The notes: generated by a model not told the origin, from the sequence alone. Shown: positions 24,001-53,883, numbered from the stretch's first letter. The stretch: 64,000 nucleotides of DNA from Aquila chrysaetos chrysaetos (GCF_900496995.4 NC_044008.1:8379276-8443275), one strand, 5' to 3'. Numbers and translations: made by a program.

Positions 24001-27000
24001 ATAGGATAGTACAGAAAGGTACACCGTATTCTCTTTGCATCTTCAGAACTAACAATGGCCGTGGTTGGGGAGTGAAAACCCTCCAGACAATTAAAACCAA
24101 CAGTTTTGTGATGGAGTATGTCGGAGAGGTATGTATTTATCTCATATAGGTGAATTATTTACAGTAAAGGAAATGTTGGAGGAAGTCTTGATGAGCTTTC
24201 TCTCAGTTTTAACAGTTCCTGACTTCTACTATATAATGGATGTCTGCTTTTGAGTAGAGAAATACAGTAAGTAGACATTCAAGGTGACAGCAAAATTATA
24301 TTGTCCAGAATGTTCCTCCATTCCAGAACAATTGTAAAAGGTTGAGTATAAAGAGAATACTTGTCCCGTGTGTCGCTAAAGAATTATTTTAGATACGTGC
24401 CCTAACAGTATTTCTAAAGGCAAGTCCTTCTTTTCTTTCATGGCAGTCATATTTTTCATTCTTCCCTGGTCATCGTTATTATTGTAGTTTTTGTTGTTCC
24501 CCAGGCACACTTGTTGCCAAACTCCCCACCCAGTCTGTCAGTCCCTTTTCTGTTTTGTCTGAACTTTTAAGGTAGTATTTCCGAACGTACTTACTACTTT
24601 TGATTAACAGCAAGAATAAGATTTGTAGTATGGACATTATCTGTTTACTCAATTTCATACTATTTCAAACAGAACTTACATGTTATAAAATACAGACCTT
24701 GAGTTACTCTTTGAGATTTTTTGTTGCCCTGTGTTCATCTGGTTCAACCCCCGCTCTGTTTCAGGGCTTGTTATGTCAGTAGCTCCTGGCAGCCTCTCTG
24801 AGCCAGTCTGTTGTATTTCTGCTGCAAATCTGCCTTGCTACTAAGTTGACTCAGAATAATTCCTTCTGTCCCTTCGTACAAATGCTTGTGGTCTTAATTG
24901 TATTTCCTCCATGCTTCCTGCCCCAAATATTCTGACTTCCTATGTTTATACCTTTCTTGTGAATGTACAAGAGGTCAGTCATTCAGAATATCTCTGTTGA
25001 GGGGTTAATGCAGAAAGACCGTTATGTAATTTTGTTGCTTAAAGGAAAGAGTGTGTATTTACCCTTTCACCTGAATCTGCTTATTCTCTTACTACTGAGT
25101 AAGTTCCTAAATCTGATCCATCAGAGAGATTTTAGAGGGGTTTTTGTCCAGTACCACCACATTTCATATCTGTCTTGCTGCCAAACTGTGATTTCTTTGC
25201 TGGGTCTGCACAAGAGAATACATTTAACGTAACAGGCTGCAGATGAAGTTGCTTAAGCTGTTGCTTCTGTCAAAAGTGACTGTACTTCTCTTCCTGTGGT
25301 GGAGTTTCTGGATTTCTACCTTTTGCTAGCCTAATTGCATAGATTCAGCTTTGTGAAGTGATTTGTCTGTCTAAGTTGTCATGAATAGGATCTTTCATTG
25401 CAGTCAAAAATAGCAGGCAGGAAGAGATGCTTCTAGGGAGGGAGGAGATGAATGCTGGACTGTAAATGTGACTGGGTTGTAAAGACTGATACCTGTTGAT
25501 CTTTGTGCAAAAGGAGAAAGTTGAAACTTTATTTTACGGGAAGTAGACAAGGCTTTCTGGGTCTAATGAAAAAAATCCGTGTATAGAAACTTCAAGTAGA
25601 AACTGTTGATCGTATCTGTCATCAGCAAAATTCTTAATAGAAGGTGCTGATTTTTTTTTTTTCCTGAAACAAGGTAGTGCTGTGCATCAGCTGTAGACAA
25701 ATTACATCCAGAGAAGCCTCAGTCACTCACTAATTAGTTTAGCTGTATGTATGTATTCTTTATTCATTAGAGATGGAATGCTATTTCAACATCAAAAAGC
25801 AAATGTGGTAGTTTTTACTAAGTAAAGCTTTTTTCCTAACTTGATTCTGATTTTTGTTTTAATTTAGTAACAGTTAATAATATGATGCAGGTTTCTTTTT
25901 TCTCTTTTTTTAGGTGATTACAAGTGAGGAAGCAGAGAGACGAGGCCAGCTCTATGACAACCAGGGAAATACATACTTGTTTGATTTGGACTATGATTCA
26001 GATGAATTTACAGTAGATGCAGCTCGATATGGAAATGTATCCCACTTTGTGAATCACAGCGTAAGAGCTTGTTTTGTATGCTAAGAATCTGGAGAATTAT
26101 CCTAATTGTGCCAGAAATATCTTCTCCTACTGTTAACATTTTCTTACCATAATCACAGTTTTTCTGGAGTAGTTTGTTTCATGCCAGCACAGTCCAGTCA
26201 GTTAAATGACATAATAAATAAATGGAGTACTTAGCCTTACTCAGAGCAGTACTACCTACAAAAACCTGGGAATGAGATGCTGCCTGAAGTGGGCATCTGG
26301 TAGGACTGGGGTTGTCGGTGAATCTGCTGGTTCTAGCCAACCAAAATAGGGTTCGTTTGGGTGTGGTTTTTTCCAAGTAACTAAAAGACATAACACATGA
26401 GAAGTACTTAATAAAATTAGTGAAGAGTCAAAGACTATAGGAATTGATGTGTTATTTTGTAGCAGGGCAGGATGGAGGGTTATGCTGAATTTCAACCCTC
26501 AACGACTGGTAGAGGAAAAAATGAAAATTCCTATGCTTTCTTTGACATTTCTCCCCTGTAGATACCTTTTTCCCTCCTAAATCTATACTTGCCAGAGAAC
26601 CCAAAAGTAAATTTTAAACAGAAAATTTTTGTAGTGTTTTATTTCCTGTTCAACTGAGTACCTAAAGCAAGAAGGCTGAAGTGCATTTGTAAGGATTCCT
26701 GAACTAAAAATTATAATTTCTTACTGATGTAATGTTTGTGAGGTATGTAGTCTGTTCTACAAATACAGTAAATTCATGTCTTCAGACTTCTGAGCTGATG
26801 ACATTTGTATTTCATGTGGGCTTGCCAGGGAGAAGGACGAAGAGTTTTAGATACAGCCAATTGCTCTTCACTTTCAGAAATGGGAGTGAAGTATTTTCAC
26901 TTTTCTGTGTAAAGTTAAATGTCTGACTTCACTTCTGATTCTTTAACATGGGATATATTTTACTGTTAAAGAGCATAAAAGCATGCAGAATTTAACAAAC

Positions 27001-29244
27001 TGCCTCAGTGTCTACTGACTTCTGACACTTAATTCAGAAAAAAATGATAAAGTGGTTTCTAGTTCCTGCTTAGTGTCCTTGACGCTACTCCTGCCACCCA
27101 GCCCACAGCAGATAATTCAAAAGCCAGGCAGGTTAGCTATTGAAAATAGAAATTTATTCATAGTATGAAAATAGTATTTCTGGCCTGGAGGCAATGCTTA
27201 AACTCAAATACAAAATAGTGAGTGTATGTGGCTTGAAATGCTAGGTTGTTTTTTGTTTTCTTTCAACTTTAATTCTTTTTGTGGGTTTTGTAGGTAAATA
27301 CTAATCTCAGAATGTATCTTTAATTGCTTTGTTTGTCATCTTTTTTGTAGTTTATCTTTTGAAGGTACCTTTTTTTTTTTTAATAGGCTGTTGCATATTA
27401 GTGTAATCTACATACTGTGCAAAGGTTGCCTTCTTGAAAGGACTCGACTCCAAGCTATGAATGTTCTCCTTTAACTCTATTTCAAGAATGTAATTTGTTA
27501 AGTTATCTTCTGAAATCAATTTCAGACTTCTTTCATGGAGAGAAGAATCAGTTCTTCCTTTCCTGTGACCTAGGTTTACTTAAACACTTCAGTGAAACTT
27601 ACTTTGTGCTTTTCTTAACAGAAACTATGTTAATTTTTGCCTTACAGTGTGATCCAAATCTTCAAGTCTTCAATGTGTTTATTGATAACCTCGACTTGCG
27701 TCTTCCTCGAATAGCACTGTTTTCTACACGAACCATCAAGGCTGGAGAAGAGCTAACCTTTGACTATCAGATGAAAGGTCTGCAGATTTTAACACTGTTC
27801 TTGCAGGGGGTTTGGGGCACTGGTGGATTCTGTTGCAGCCTGACTGAATTTAGCGTTTCAGGCACTGCATCTCCCTGACACAGCTCTGGATTCTAGAACA
27901 GATGTCGCTCATTGACGTGTAGTGCAGTCAAGCGCACACAGAAGCTTTTGCGTGCGCCTCTAGTGCATTACCTCGTTCAGTGCTCCTAGCTCACAGCAAG
28001 GGGTTGTGGTTGGAACATCTGGCAAGGCAAATTACTTTGAAGACTTGTCACAAGAATGCTCAAAAGAATTTACAAAATCTTTCCTTTATTCAAAGGCATT
28101 TATATGGTATTTCAGGTAAACTACTTTTTAAGTAATCTGCTAGTCATAAAAGACAGTTGTAACAGCTGAGTGGTCTAAGGCACCATAGGTTTGTCTTTGG
28201 ATTCTGGTGTCTGTAGGCCTCAGTTGTGGGTGTAGGTCCTGTGGTGTAGATGTTTAGGATGGAAGAGGGATGGTCCAAAGTTTTTTACAGTGAGAACCAT
28301 CATTCACTGGAACAACCTCTCCAGGAATGTGGTGGAGTTCCTGTCACTGGAGGTTTTCAAGGTGCAATTGGACAGGGTGCTAGATAATCTCATCTAGGCT
28401 CCCTTTGCCACAAAAGGTTGTACTAGATGATCTTTGAGGTCCCTTCCCACTTGGGCTGTTTGATAATTCTTTGATAATTGATTTTCCATTCAGTGTTCAA
28501 GGTCAGGTTGGACAGGGCTTTGAGCAAACTGATCTAGTGAAAGATGTCCCTGCCTACTGCGGGGGGTTGGACAAGATGGTCTTTAAAGCTCCCTTCCAAC
28601 CCAAACCAGTCTGTGACTTCCTTTTTTTCCCATACAAGAAAAAATTCTTGAGGTTTGCTGGCAGGGGTGTTGTGTGTGTCAAACTTTGCATGCAAACCAT
28701 TTATTCACAACAGCAATGTGTTTTTTGCCCTGCTATTTTGTTTTCAGAGAAGCACCTCTACACTCCAGAGCTGTACCTCATTCTTGTAGAAGCTCTCTGA
28801 CAAGCTGATCTTTCTTGAATCCTTAAAACTCCTCTTTTTTCTTTGTGGTATCTGTGACACTGACATTCAAGGCAGGCTGGATTCTCAGCTGATCAGTATG
28901 GATACAGACCTGAGGGTAGAAGGCTCGAGTTTGTTGAGCTTTGGGTTCTGATATGTATGCTAGGTGTTGTGCAAGTACTTCCAATGTGGGTGTCAGCAGA
29001 ATTTGAGTATAGCTTCACATGCAATTCTTTCAAGAACTGGGGTGGTAGAAGGCTTTTTGAAGCCATTTGAATACCTAGCACAGTTTCAGTCTGTCTTTTA
29101 AAACTTCCCTTATTTGTTTTTATCTGTGTCACAGGTTCAATAGATCTGACTTCAGACTCTGCTGATGGTCTTAGCCCATCCAGAAAGAGGATCAGAACTG
29201 TCTGTAAATGTGGAGCTGTGTGTTGCAGAGGTTATCTCAACTGA
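21074..29244 (+). CDS. SUV39H2: Histone H3 lysine-9 methyltransferase SUV39H2
   Basis: Six coding exons: 21074-21092, 22315-22460, 23457-24128, 25914-26060, 27648-27777, 29135-29244; 1224 nt, 407 aa (human 410). The N-terminus [20 protein letters not shown] is built by joining exons 1 and 2. The chromodomain spans about residues 44-101 ([29 protein letters not shown]) and binds methylated H3K9. Pre-SET zinc cysteines are visible ([33 protein letters not shown]). The SET core has [33 protein letters not shown] (split at the exon 4/5 border, residues 326-332) and [10 protein letters not shown]. The post-[16 protein letters not shown] closes the protein. It uses S-adenosylmethionine to make H3K9me3 at pericentric heterochromatin. 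The exon 5 donor (AAAG|gtctgc) is weak; reading through it would give a form without post-SET. Intron 5 holds a tRNA/CR1 composite element. Confidence 0.97.
21388..21407 (+). repeat. 20-base G run in SUV39H2 intron 1
   Basis: Twenty uninterrupted G residues lie inside the CpG island just downstream of SUV39H2 exon 1. The length is likely variable and hard to sequence. Confidence 0.9.
28156..28475 (+). mobile_element. Composite SINE-like element: tRNA-Leu-like head joined to CR1 3' end
   Basis: Bases 28156-28250 resemble a tRNA-Leu gene. An A-box-like stretch (agctgagtggtctaaggc) aligns with the Leu D-arm, ttctggtgtctg matches the anticodon-arm/variable region, and gtgggtgtaggtcc sits at the B-box place. 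Directly after it, about 28270-28475 is a plus-strand CR1 3' end (cattcactggaacaacctct, gtactagatgatctttgagg) that closes with a repeated tttgataatt tail. A tRNA head fused to a LINE 3' tail is the standard architecture of SINEs mobilised by CR1. It is diverged, so old. It could instead be a chance neighbouring tRNA pseudogene and a CR1 fragment. Confidence 0.55.
28492..28622 (+). mobile_element. CR1 LINE 3'-end fragment in SUV39H2 intron 5
   Basis: The sequence runs gttcaaggtcaggttggaca through ggacaagatggtctttaaag to ccttccaacccaaacc, which is the CR1 3' UTR in plus sense. It lies about 20 bases after another CR1 3' end, so two separate truncated insertions sit in tandem. Confidence 0.75.
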
Positions 29245-31680
29245 GTTCGGGTATCCAAAGTCACAAATATTTTGTTCTCTTTTAAATGTGTTTTAAGAAG
29301 ACTCTTCTTTCACACATATATTCAAGTATTCTTGCATCTAATGTAAATAAGTACCGTGAAAACAAGGCATTACGTTTGTAATTGAAATGGCATTGGCCAA
29401 AGAAAGAGATGTAGTGTTTCAGGCAAATACAGAACTGATAACGGGGACTAAAAATTGATTTTTCTAGAACTGTTATTTACGAAGCAGTGAAATGTATGCT
29501 AAGAACACTCTTTAAAATGTACCTTGATTTGAATATTCCAGTGTGAGCTTACAGCCATATGCCTTTTAGGAGCTGATTTCAGTGGGATGAAGTGATGTTG
29601 AGTATCTTCTGTACCTTGAAAAGTCTGGAGGCATTTGATTTGAATCCTAAGTCATAGCTGACAGTTCTTTTGCTTTTTGTTGTATAAAGAAAAGCTTTGC
29701 GAGATTAGCAATAACATTTATGGCACCAGGGTGAAGGATTAAGGACAACCATCAGACTGTGTCTAAATGAAGGTTCACAGGAATGCAAGTTGTAAAATGT
29801 CCATTAACTCCATGCAAGTAAAGTAATTGGTTTTAGCAGATTCCAGATGTAAGATCAAGGTCTCGGAATGTTTTTAGCTGATGTTACATTATTTAGAAGT
29901 TTTACATATAGAAGTGTTTTCAATTGTTATGTTCTGATTTTTAGTTAGGATGCTACAGGAGGTCTGCAGTTCTACAGAGAATTTGTAAATACTGGATTAT
30001 TGGTAGTAACATACGCTGTTTGTTCTCATTGCAGAAATTTGGCAGTCATTGCTGAAACAAATTACTGGCTACAGTTTGGAAATAGATAACAAAAGAATAG
30101 GGAGAGCAGCCCATTGTCTAACAAAGCTGATGCATTACGGAGATACGCTCAGTTATCTGTTAGGTGCAAAAATACCTTGGGAATTGATTTGTATTCACAA
30201 CTGGTTTTAAGTTGTTACATACTGTGACTTTTTTTATCTAGTGACAGACTTTTAAGATACTAGGCCTGTTTTTTCTTGTTGCAAAAATGTTAACTTCAGT
30301 GAAGTTAGACTAGGGGTGAGTTTACCCATTTGCTGTAGACATTTGTAAGATGTTCTTGAATGTAAAGGCTGAGAAATGTATTGTTCTTCAGCTGCTTGAG
30401 TCGTCTTTTTTTTTTTTCCTGATCATCTTAAAGTTGTCTCGATCTATTCATAATGTATGCTAAGTTTTGCTTGGCTTCAGAAGCACTGAAGAGCAGTTGA
30501 GGTAGGTTATGAGTGGAGTTACAGCTGAGGTCCGTGCTCCAGGGATGATCTAAGTGCTTTATTCTCGTGGATTAAAAGCTTGTAAAACTTGCATATTGCT
30601 TACAAATCATGTAAATGTTGACAGGGTCAGGCAGAATAATGTTGCTCCATAAATGGATGCTTCATCAATGGATGCTAGCTATGTATCATAGGTCAGCTAG
30701 TTACCTTTATAAGGTGCACAGCTGTTGGCTCAGGTGAATGAAGTCAAGTACCCAGCATATAACCGTTTACTTAATTTGTTAGAAAATGCCTTAAATTTCA
30801 TGTTGATAGCTAGCACTCCAAGAAGAGTGTTTCAAAGGATAATACAGGTTGTTTGTTCATTAAGCACAGATGCATTTGCACTGAAGATCTGGCTCTTTGG
30901 CAGAAAGTGAAATTTTATATGCTACTAGCCAAAATCAGTTTCACAGTTGGGGTGAAGAGTGTGGGCCACTGAAAGTGCTGTGTTAAGTTTTGTAATCTAC
31001 AATACAAAGAGATACCTGTTGAAATAGATACTTTGTATTGTTTAATGAATAGGAGAAAGTTTGCTTAGATTTAAAAGTATTTAACATTACCTGGCTCACC
31101 TGTATCCACACACTTGGATAAATGCTGAATCTAGTCAATTTTTATCATGCCACATCTCTAATGATTTTTTTTTTATATATATATTTACAGTTTTGAAGTA
31201 AAATGTGGAGCTTTAATGTTAGCAAACTCTAGATGATCTTACATCATTTGGAGTCATTAGTGCTTTCTCTTGCATGTAGCCCGATTCAGCGATGCATTCC
31301 ACGTGGATGGAATCTGCAGTCTCCATCTCCTTAATCCGCTGCAGTCTGCAGCCTTCCCTGTCGGTACAGGATGGCGAGAGTGGCTGCGGCAAGAAATGGA
31401 TTCCTTACCAAATCGGTTTCTCTGGCCTCTCCTGTGCAAGATGACACAGGGCTGGTTCAACACTCTTTGTCTATCTATGTCCATGCCCAGTTTGATTTAA
31501 ACATCGCGAGTAAATGCATTTTAAAAGATAAAAGTCTTAGTCGTTGTACTTGAGTTCAGCGTCTGCCTTTTTCCCAAGGCAGTTTATGTTACCACCAGCA
31601 CTGCAATAACACTGCTGTTCTTTAAGGATATGTGTGTTACCTCTTGTGTGATAAATAAAGGACCGTTAATTTATGTTCTG
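29245..31680 (+). other. SUV39H2: Probable SUV39H2 3' UTR
   Basis: No repeats or convincing coding sequence are seen between the stop codon and a strong ATAAATAAAG poly(A) region at 31651-31660. Most of it is A/T-rich. A distinct GC-richer block at about 31260-31550 has open frames of 60-76 codons that I cannot assign. Confidence 0.5.
31654..31659 (+). terminator. SUV39H2: Candidate SUV39H2 poly(A) signal AATAAA
   Basis: AATAAA within gataaataaagg is the clearest plus-strand signal downstream of SUV39H2. It would give a 3' UTR of about 2.4 kb. Confidence 0.5.
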
Positions 31681-33680
31681 AGAGGTAACAGTATTTTGTA
31701 TTTATTTGAAGCAAACCCATGTATCCAGTTTCCAATTTAGAGCCTTGAACAGTATTTTAAATTTACATATTCACAGTGCATTTGGATTGCAGTCAGTGAA
31801 TTAGCTTAATGGGACACTGTGTCACTTCTAAAACTCGTTTTGCTGTTTTTATGAGTTCGGGGGAAAATTGCCAAATTGCAAAAAGAGAAAAAGCTATTTT
31901 CAGTTTCTTAAGGAGGCTAAACCAGCCTAGCTTCTGCCTTTGTTTTGCCTTGTGGTCCGTTAGCATCATCATGGCCACCAGTTCAGTTGTGTATATGCAC
32001 TTCTTAAGAGACTGGTAACCTGTGATCTACCCTCTAGCTGTTCTTTTTTGTTGGGTTTAATTTTTTTTTTTTTTTGTAGCAAAACTAAAGCTGCACGATC
32101 ACCTGTAAGAAAAGCTATTGTCTATTTATTTAATCTCAAAGTTAAGTCAATCTTTTGGTTATTTCTAATGTATGTTTTAGGACTGTGTACATTAGAATAT
32201 GCAGTTTGTAAGCTCAGGAATATTTTCTTTTCATAATGTGTGATCTCCAGTATTCCTATCTTCCTATAGTTTTTGATAAAATAAATTAAATTTAGTTTTT
32301 CTGTTGTTGTTGTCATTCTTAACAAAAGAAAAAATCTTAGCTTGTCAAAATTAGCTGGAGCTGGAGCAGTAGAATTTGCTTTAAGACTGCAATCTCTTAA
32401 TTCCTGTTCTGTACCCAAATTTTCTAGCACTATCAGGACTGTAGCAGAGCGATCCTGAGGAAGTCATGTGTTTCCTAGTCAGTTTATGGCTGGTAAGAAC
32501 TGGTATAAATTTACACTGTTGAATTGTCTAAAGCAGAGTGAGTTCCTGTATATTTAAGCACATGTATAGTACACTTAAGGAAACAAACCAACAGAAGAAA
32601 TTCTGCTCTGTTTGACTTTAATCACAGAGGCAGTTACAACAGCAGTTTCTCTCACTCAGGCTTGCAAAAAAAAAAAAAAGTTGATAGACCACATTTGGAA
32701 ATTACGTTAACAAATCCCAGGAACGTAGTGGAGAAGCTCCCAGGAGAGAAATACATGGACTTGACTATCCTTAAAACCATACATAGATGATTGATAGCAA
32801 TTTTTCTTCTTCCCCCTTCCACCACCGTTCCCAACAGCAGAATGCTGGCAAACCACTCGCATATCGCTAAAGATGGCAGAAAGACTGAAGACATACCTGA
32901 GAGGGGAGACCTGTCGTACTAAAAGCCCATTTAATTCTTTGGGACTTAAGACCACATGGATGGGAAACCTCATGGATTTTTAGATGACTTCTGACTTCTG
33001 CTGTTTAGGCATTTTTGTAGGTGCTGCAGTTTAACAAAAACCTGAATTGTATTTCCATTTTAGAAGCTTAAGAATTTTGGCAAAGAGTTAGTTATGATGG
33101 CACCTGTGCATGGAGAATCTATTGTCCTGATTTAAAAAAGAAATCTAAACATGTCTGAATTCAGCAAAGTCGGCAGAATGCTGCAGAGGAAGTAAAATTT
33201 GGTAATGTAAAAGAGCCTTGAGTAACAGAACAGCCAACCCAGGATAACAGGTTAGCTTCTGTTGCTGTGAGTTACCCTCCAGGGCAGGCCTACTGCTGGT
33301 GGCTTTGGAACCATGTGCCACAGGATTTTATTTTTAAGTCGTTCTGAGAAACAATTCAGAACAAAGCAAAACACAGACGAACTGATGACAAGTTGTTTGC
33401 AATGAGTTAGATTTAAAACATAGACAATGGTGTGTAGTACCTCATTCAGGAGTTAGTTAAAATCTGATGACAACACTTCTCAGTGTAAAGAGAGGCTGCT
33501 TGAAAAGAACAATTTGATTTTTAAAAAATAAAACTTCCCAGTAATTCTCTAATCAGTTCTGCAGTTGTTTTTAAAAATAACTGCAGTGAAAACTCAGGAT
33601 TAAAGTCAAAGTGCAACTATTGCATTGTTCGCATGGTCATTCCTGAAAGATGTCATGTTCCTCCCCACAGTTAAAAATGT
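31681..33680. other. Intergenic spacer between the convergent SUV39H2 and DCLRE1C genes
   Basis: The sequence is A/T-rich with short T and A runs (for example 32060-32075). No gene, CR1 or LTR is recognised. Confidence 0.5.
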
Positions 33681-33685
33681 GGTAT

Positions 33686-33691
33686 TTTATT
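33686..33691 (-). terminator. DCLRE1C: Candidate DCLRE1C poly(A) signal AATAAA
   Basis: TTTATT on the plus strand reads AATAAA for the DCLRE1C transcript. It lies about 370 bases after the DCLRE1C stop codon at 34057-34059. Confidence 0.45.
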
Positions 33692-34056
33692 AAAACCTGA
33701 GATCACATATGTATCAAAGGCAAACTCTTAGAGCTCATGATAAACACTAAATTTCATTTAGTGTTCTACTCTTTGTTTTGTCTGATCCATTTTTTGTCTA
33801 TTTACAGTCCTGGAGAACTGAACCTCAGGAGGTAGAAGGCTTTTACGGTCCCTCCAAGGAATACTTCCTTTTCAGTATTGCATGGAAGGAACAATAAAGT
33901 TACACAGGCTGCAAATTCCTAGTTCTGACAGTAAGATATTTCTGAAAAAACTGCATGAATTGTAAGCATAGCTGCAGATAGTAATCAACACTAAAGAGAA
34001 AAATAATTTGGTGTTTAATAAACAAATTCCAGCATTTGTTACTGTGATGCAATCAG

Positions 34057-51225
<17,169 letters not shown>

Positions 51226-51404
51226 GGCGGCTGAACGGCGAGTCGCTTCCGCCACGCTCCATCCCGCCCGGCGCCCCGCCTCCGCCGCCCGCAGCCAATC
51301 GCGAAGCGGCTCCGCCTCCTGCCGGCCTATCAAGGCGCGCGGCGGGAGAGGCGGGAACGGCTTCTTAAAGAGGCGATGGCGGGCGGTTGCCTAGCAACGG
51401 TGGG
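51226..51404. promoter_or_regulatory. Shared divergent DCLRE1C/MEIG1 promoter
   Basis: This short CpG-rich region separates the DCLRE1C start codon (51225, minus) from the presumed MEIG1 first exon (plus). It has a CCAAT box at 51295-51299 and a palindromic RFX X-box at 51386-51398. No TATA box is seen. The head-to-head arrangement matches the mammalian locus. Confidence 0.65.
51386..51398 (+). promoter_or_regulatory. MEIG1: Palindromic RFX X-box GTTGCCTAGCAAC
   Basis: GTTGCCTAGCAAC is a near-perfect inverted repeat with two good RFX half sites. RFX factors drive ciliary and spermatid genes, so a role in MEIG1 expression is a natural inference. Binding is not shown by sequence alone. Confidence 0.7.
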
Positions 51405-51523
51405 CGGCGGCGACCGTTGTCGCTGAGAGGAGCGCTGTGAGGGACGCCGCCATCGCCCTCCGGCCGCCGCATCCGCGCCGCCCGACCTGGGAAGAGTCCC
51501 CGTTTTGCGGCCCTCGCACCGAG
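51405..51523 (+). other. MEIG1: Presumed non-coding first exon of MEIG1
   Basis: The GC-rich sequence downstream of the X-box ends at a plausible donor (CACCGAG|gtgggc at 51524). It contains no ATG. An ATG just upstream at 51375 closes after 16 codons. The transcript start is not visible, so the left border is a guess. Confidence 0.4.
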
Positions 51524-52649
51524 GTGGGCCGTCGTAAGGGCTGGGTGGCCGGGTTGTGGCTGTGGCGGTGGGAGCAGGGTGGGGTTACGGTCACAGCGGT
51601 GACTCGGACCAGGGCCTAGACATCTGCCTGAACACCTTGGCAAATACAAGAAGCTATCCCGTAAAGTCTGTGGAAGTCATTGCAAATCTCTTACTGACTC
51701 TTCTAGGACCCCAGACAGGTCCTGTGTTAAGTGATCTAAGAAGCACAGCCATCTCCTCCAGCTGCTCTGGCCCAGGACCTCTCCTGCCCGGGGACCTGAG
51801 GCCTCTGCCTGGGCTGAGGGATGCAGCTCGTGCTTTCCCATTTGCAGGCTCAACCAGTAACAAAACTGAGCATGTATTACAGACGTGGCTGCTCACACTG
51901 ACTGCCACAGACGAAGCGTGGCCTTCAACAGTACTGTATATATAAAACATAAACACAGACAAGTACCTTTCCTCCTCTTCGGCTGGTAGCAGTAAAAGTT
52001 CACCAGTGCAGGCACACACGGACCACTCTCCAGGTTCACAAGCACGCACGTGTTTGTGGATGCCTTGAGCACCAGCACAGCCCCTCTGTCTGCCCAGCAC
52101 CCCTGCACAGATCCCAGGCCCCCTGGCCTGCTTCATGGATCCCCTACTTGCCTGCTAATCCAGCTTGATGCTCACTAGCAAACATGCACTCACACTCGTC
52201 CCTCACGCACTTCATGTTCACAAGTCCCCTTGGGTGTACCAGCATAGCCCCCCCTGGCCACTTGATACCCTGGCCTGTACCCAAGGTCGCCTTACTTGCC
52301 AGCTAGTCCAGCTTAAAGTTTGCTAGTGAATATGGATACCCACCCCACATACACCTGGATTGGAGAAGATACAGATATCCTGCCTCCCTAGCAGCTGGCA
52401 CCTGGCACACAGGCTGTGCCTGACAGTCCTTCTCCAACCACCAGCATAGAGCCCCTCACTCATGCCAGCCATGCCCCAGTGGCTGATTTTTCAGGACACA
52501 TACTGTTCCTGCTCCAGTGGCTGGAAGTTAAAGACCCCCACTCACTCCAGCAGCTGACATCAGGCCAGGGGTGCCTGTACCCCGGGTCTGACTCCAGGAG
52601 CTGACACCAGTTTTCACCCTCACACACAGGTCTCACCAGCAGCTGGCAC

Positions 52650-53367
52650 TTAGTCCTTGCAGCAAACACACACGCACAGGATAGAGAGCGAGATTACGCA
52701 GGAGAGAGTGAAGACGAGATTTAATAAGAAGATATAAGAAGGTAGGACAGACTGTGATGATCAGGCGCAGGGCTCAGCCAGGCAAGCATACTGACTGGCC
52801 CTGTTTTACACATGACTGGCATCTTTTATAGTCCTTTCTGTCTATTCCCATCTTTGTTCCTCCCCGCTCCCTTCCTCTGCACATCCCTCATGGGTTTGTA
52901 CAGCTCTATTGATTCCCACAGCCCTCTGAGTCTGGGGTCCCACTGGTTTACAGTCTTATCAGTTGCAAAGTCCAGGTTGATATTCCTGGAAGTGGTGCCC
53001 GTAGTTCCTTGATAGCCCATCAATTACTGTGAGTGGTGAGGTTTGTTTCTTGTCATGGTCTCTATGTTTGTTTTGTTAGGTCTGTGTCTCTGTATATTTT
53101 GTTTCTGATTTCCCCTTTTTTTCCCTTAGTTTCCCGATTGACAAGGTCCCTGATCAGATAACCTTGCTGGAATAAACATTCTCACCATCAATTAGTGTGA
53201 CTGACCAGGTTTGGTTCTCATCACTGCCTCCCTCATAATTTACTGGTTGGGTTTGTGTCCCCATATGTTCTTGTTTTATGGCTTCCTCCCTTTCTTATTA
53301 TCCCTTGTTGCATTGAAAAAGGTCCTTGACCAGATGGCCTTAAAGGAGCAGACATTCTCCTCCCACA
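52650..53367 (-). mobile_element. Probable endogenous retroviral LTR in the MEIG1 5' intron
   Basis: On the minus strand the sequence starts TGTGGGAGGAGAATG and has two related copies of a roughly 45-base unit (gagaatgt...tctggtcaaggacct). A TATA-like tataaaagatgcc near 52830 and ATTAAA near 52720 are followed by a CT-rich R/U5-like tail to about 52650. No clean flanking duplication was found, and adjoining repetitive sequence to about 51950 may be part of the same element. The family is unknown. Confidence 0.42.
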
Positions 53368-53883
53368 GACCCTTACAGCTTGTATAAGCGTTAAGGAAAC
53401 TACCATATGCAAGCCCAGGCTAGTTAGGATTCCATAGAAATTGTGCTATGATTGACGTTGAAAAAAATTTTTTCCCAAAGCCAAAACAGGGGTATATGAA
53501 ATCTCACTATTTCCCCGAAATTAAGAGTAGGTAAACATTGTCATCTTAGCAAAGTCCACTTCACTGTTCAAAAATTCCCTTTAAGTGAAAAGTGTTAGTA
53601 TTATGCTGAATATTTTCATACCATTCTCTTGCATTCTTTCATTTGCCTGTATCTGTCTGCTGTCTTTTATCTCTTCCCTGAATTGCAGGCTGTCTCATCT
53701 CTCGCTCTTGTGCTATGAAACCAGCTCTATGCCTGGAAGTCAGAGGCACTACAATAGACAAAGAGTATAATTTTTAAAGGGCTTAAACAACAGCCTAAAA
53801 ATATCAAGATGTGGCTTTTATTATTTGAAGTCACCAAGCTGGCACTTTAAATATATGACCTTTATATATATATTTTTGAGCAG

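Noticed and set aside
52753-53365. Alternative LTR boundary with a 5-bp CAGAC repeat on both sides
   Set aside because: It would cut off the ATTAAA and R/U5-like tail that fit the promoter-like part. A 5-bp match among several tested borders can occur by chance.
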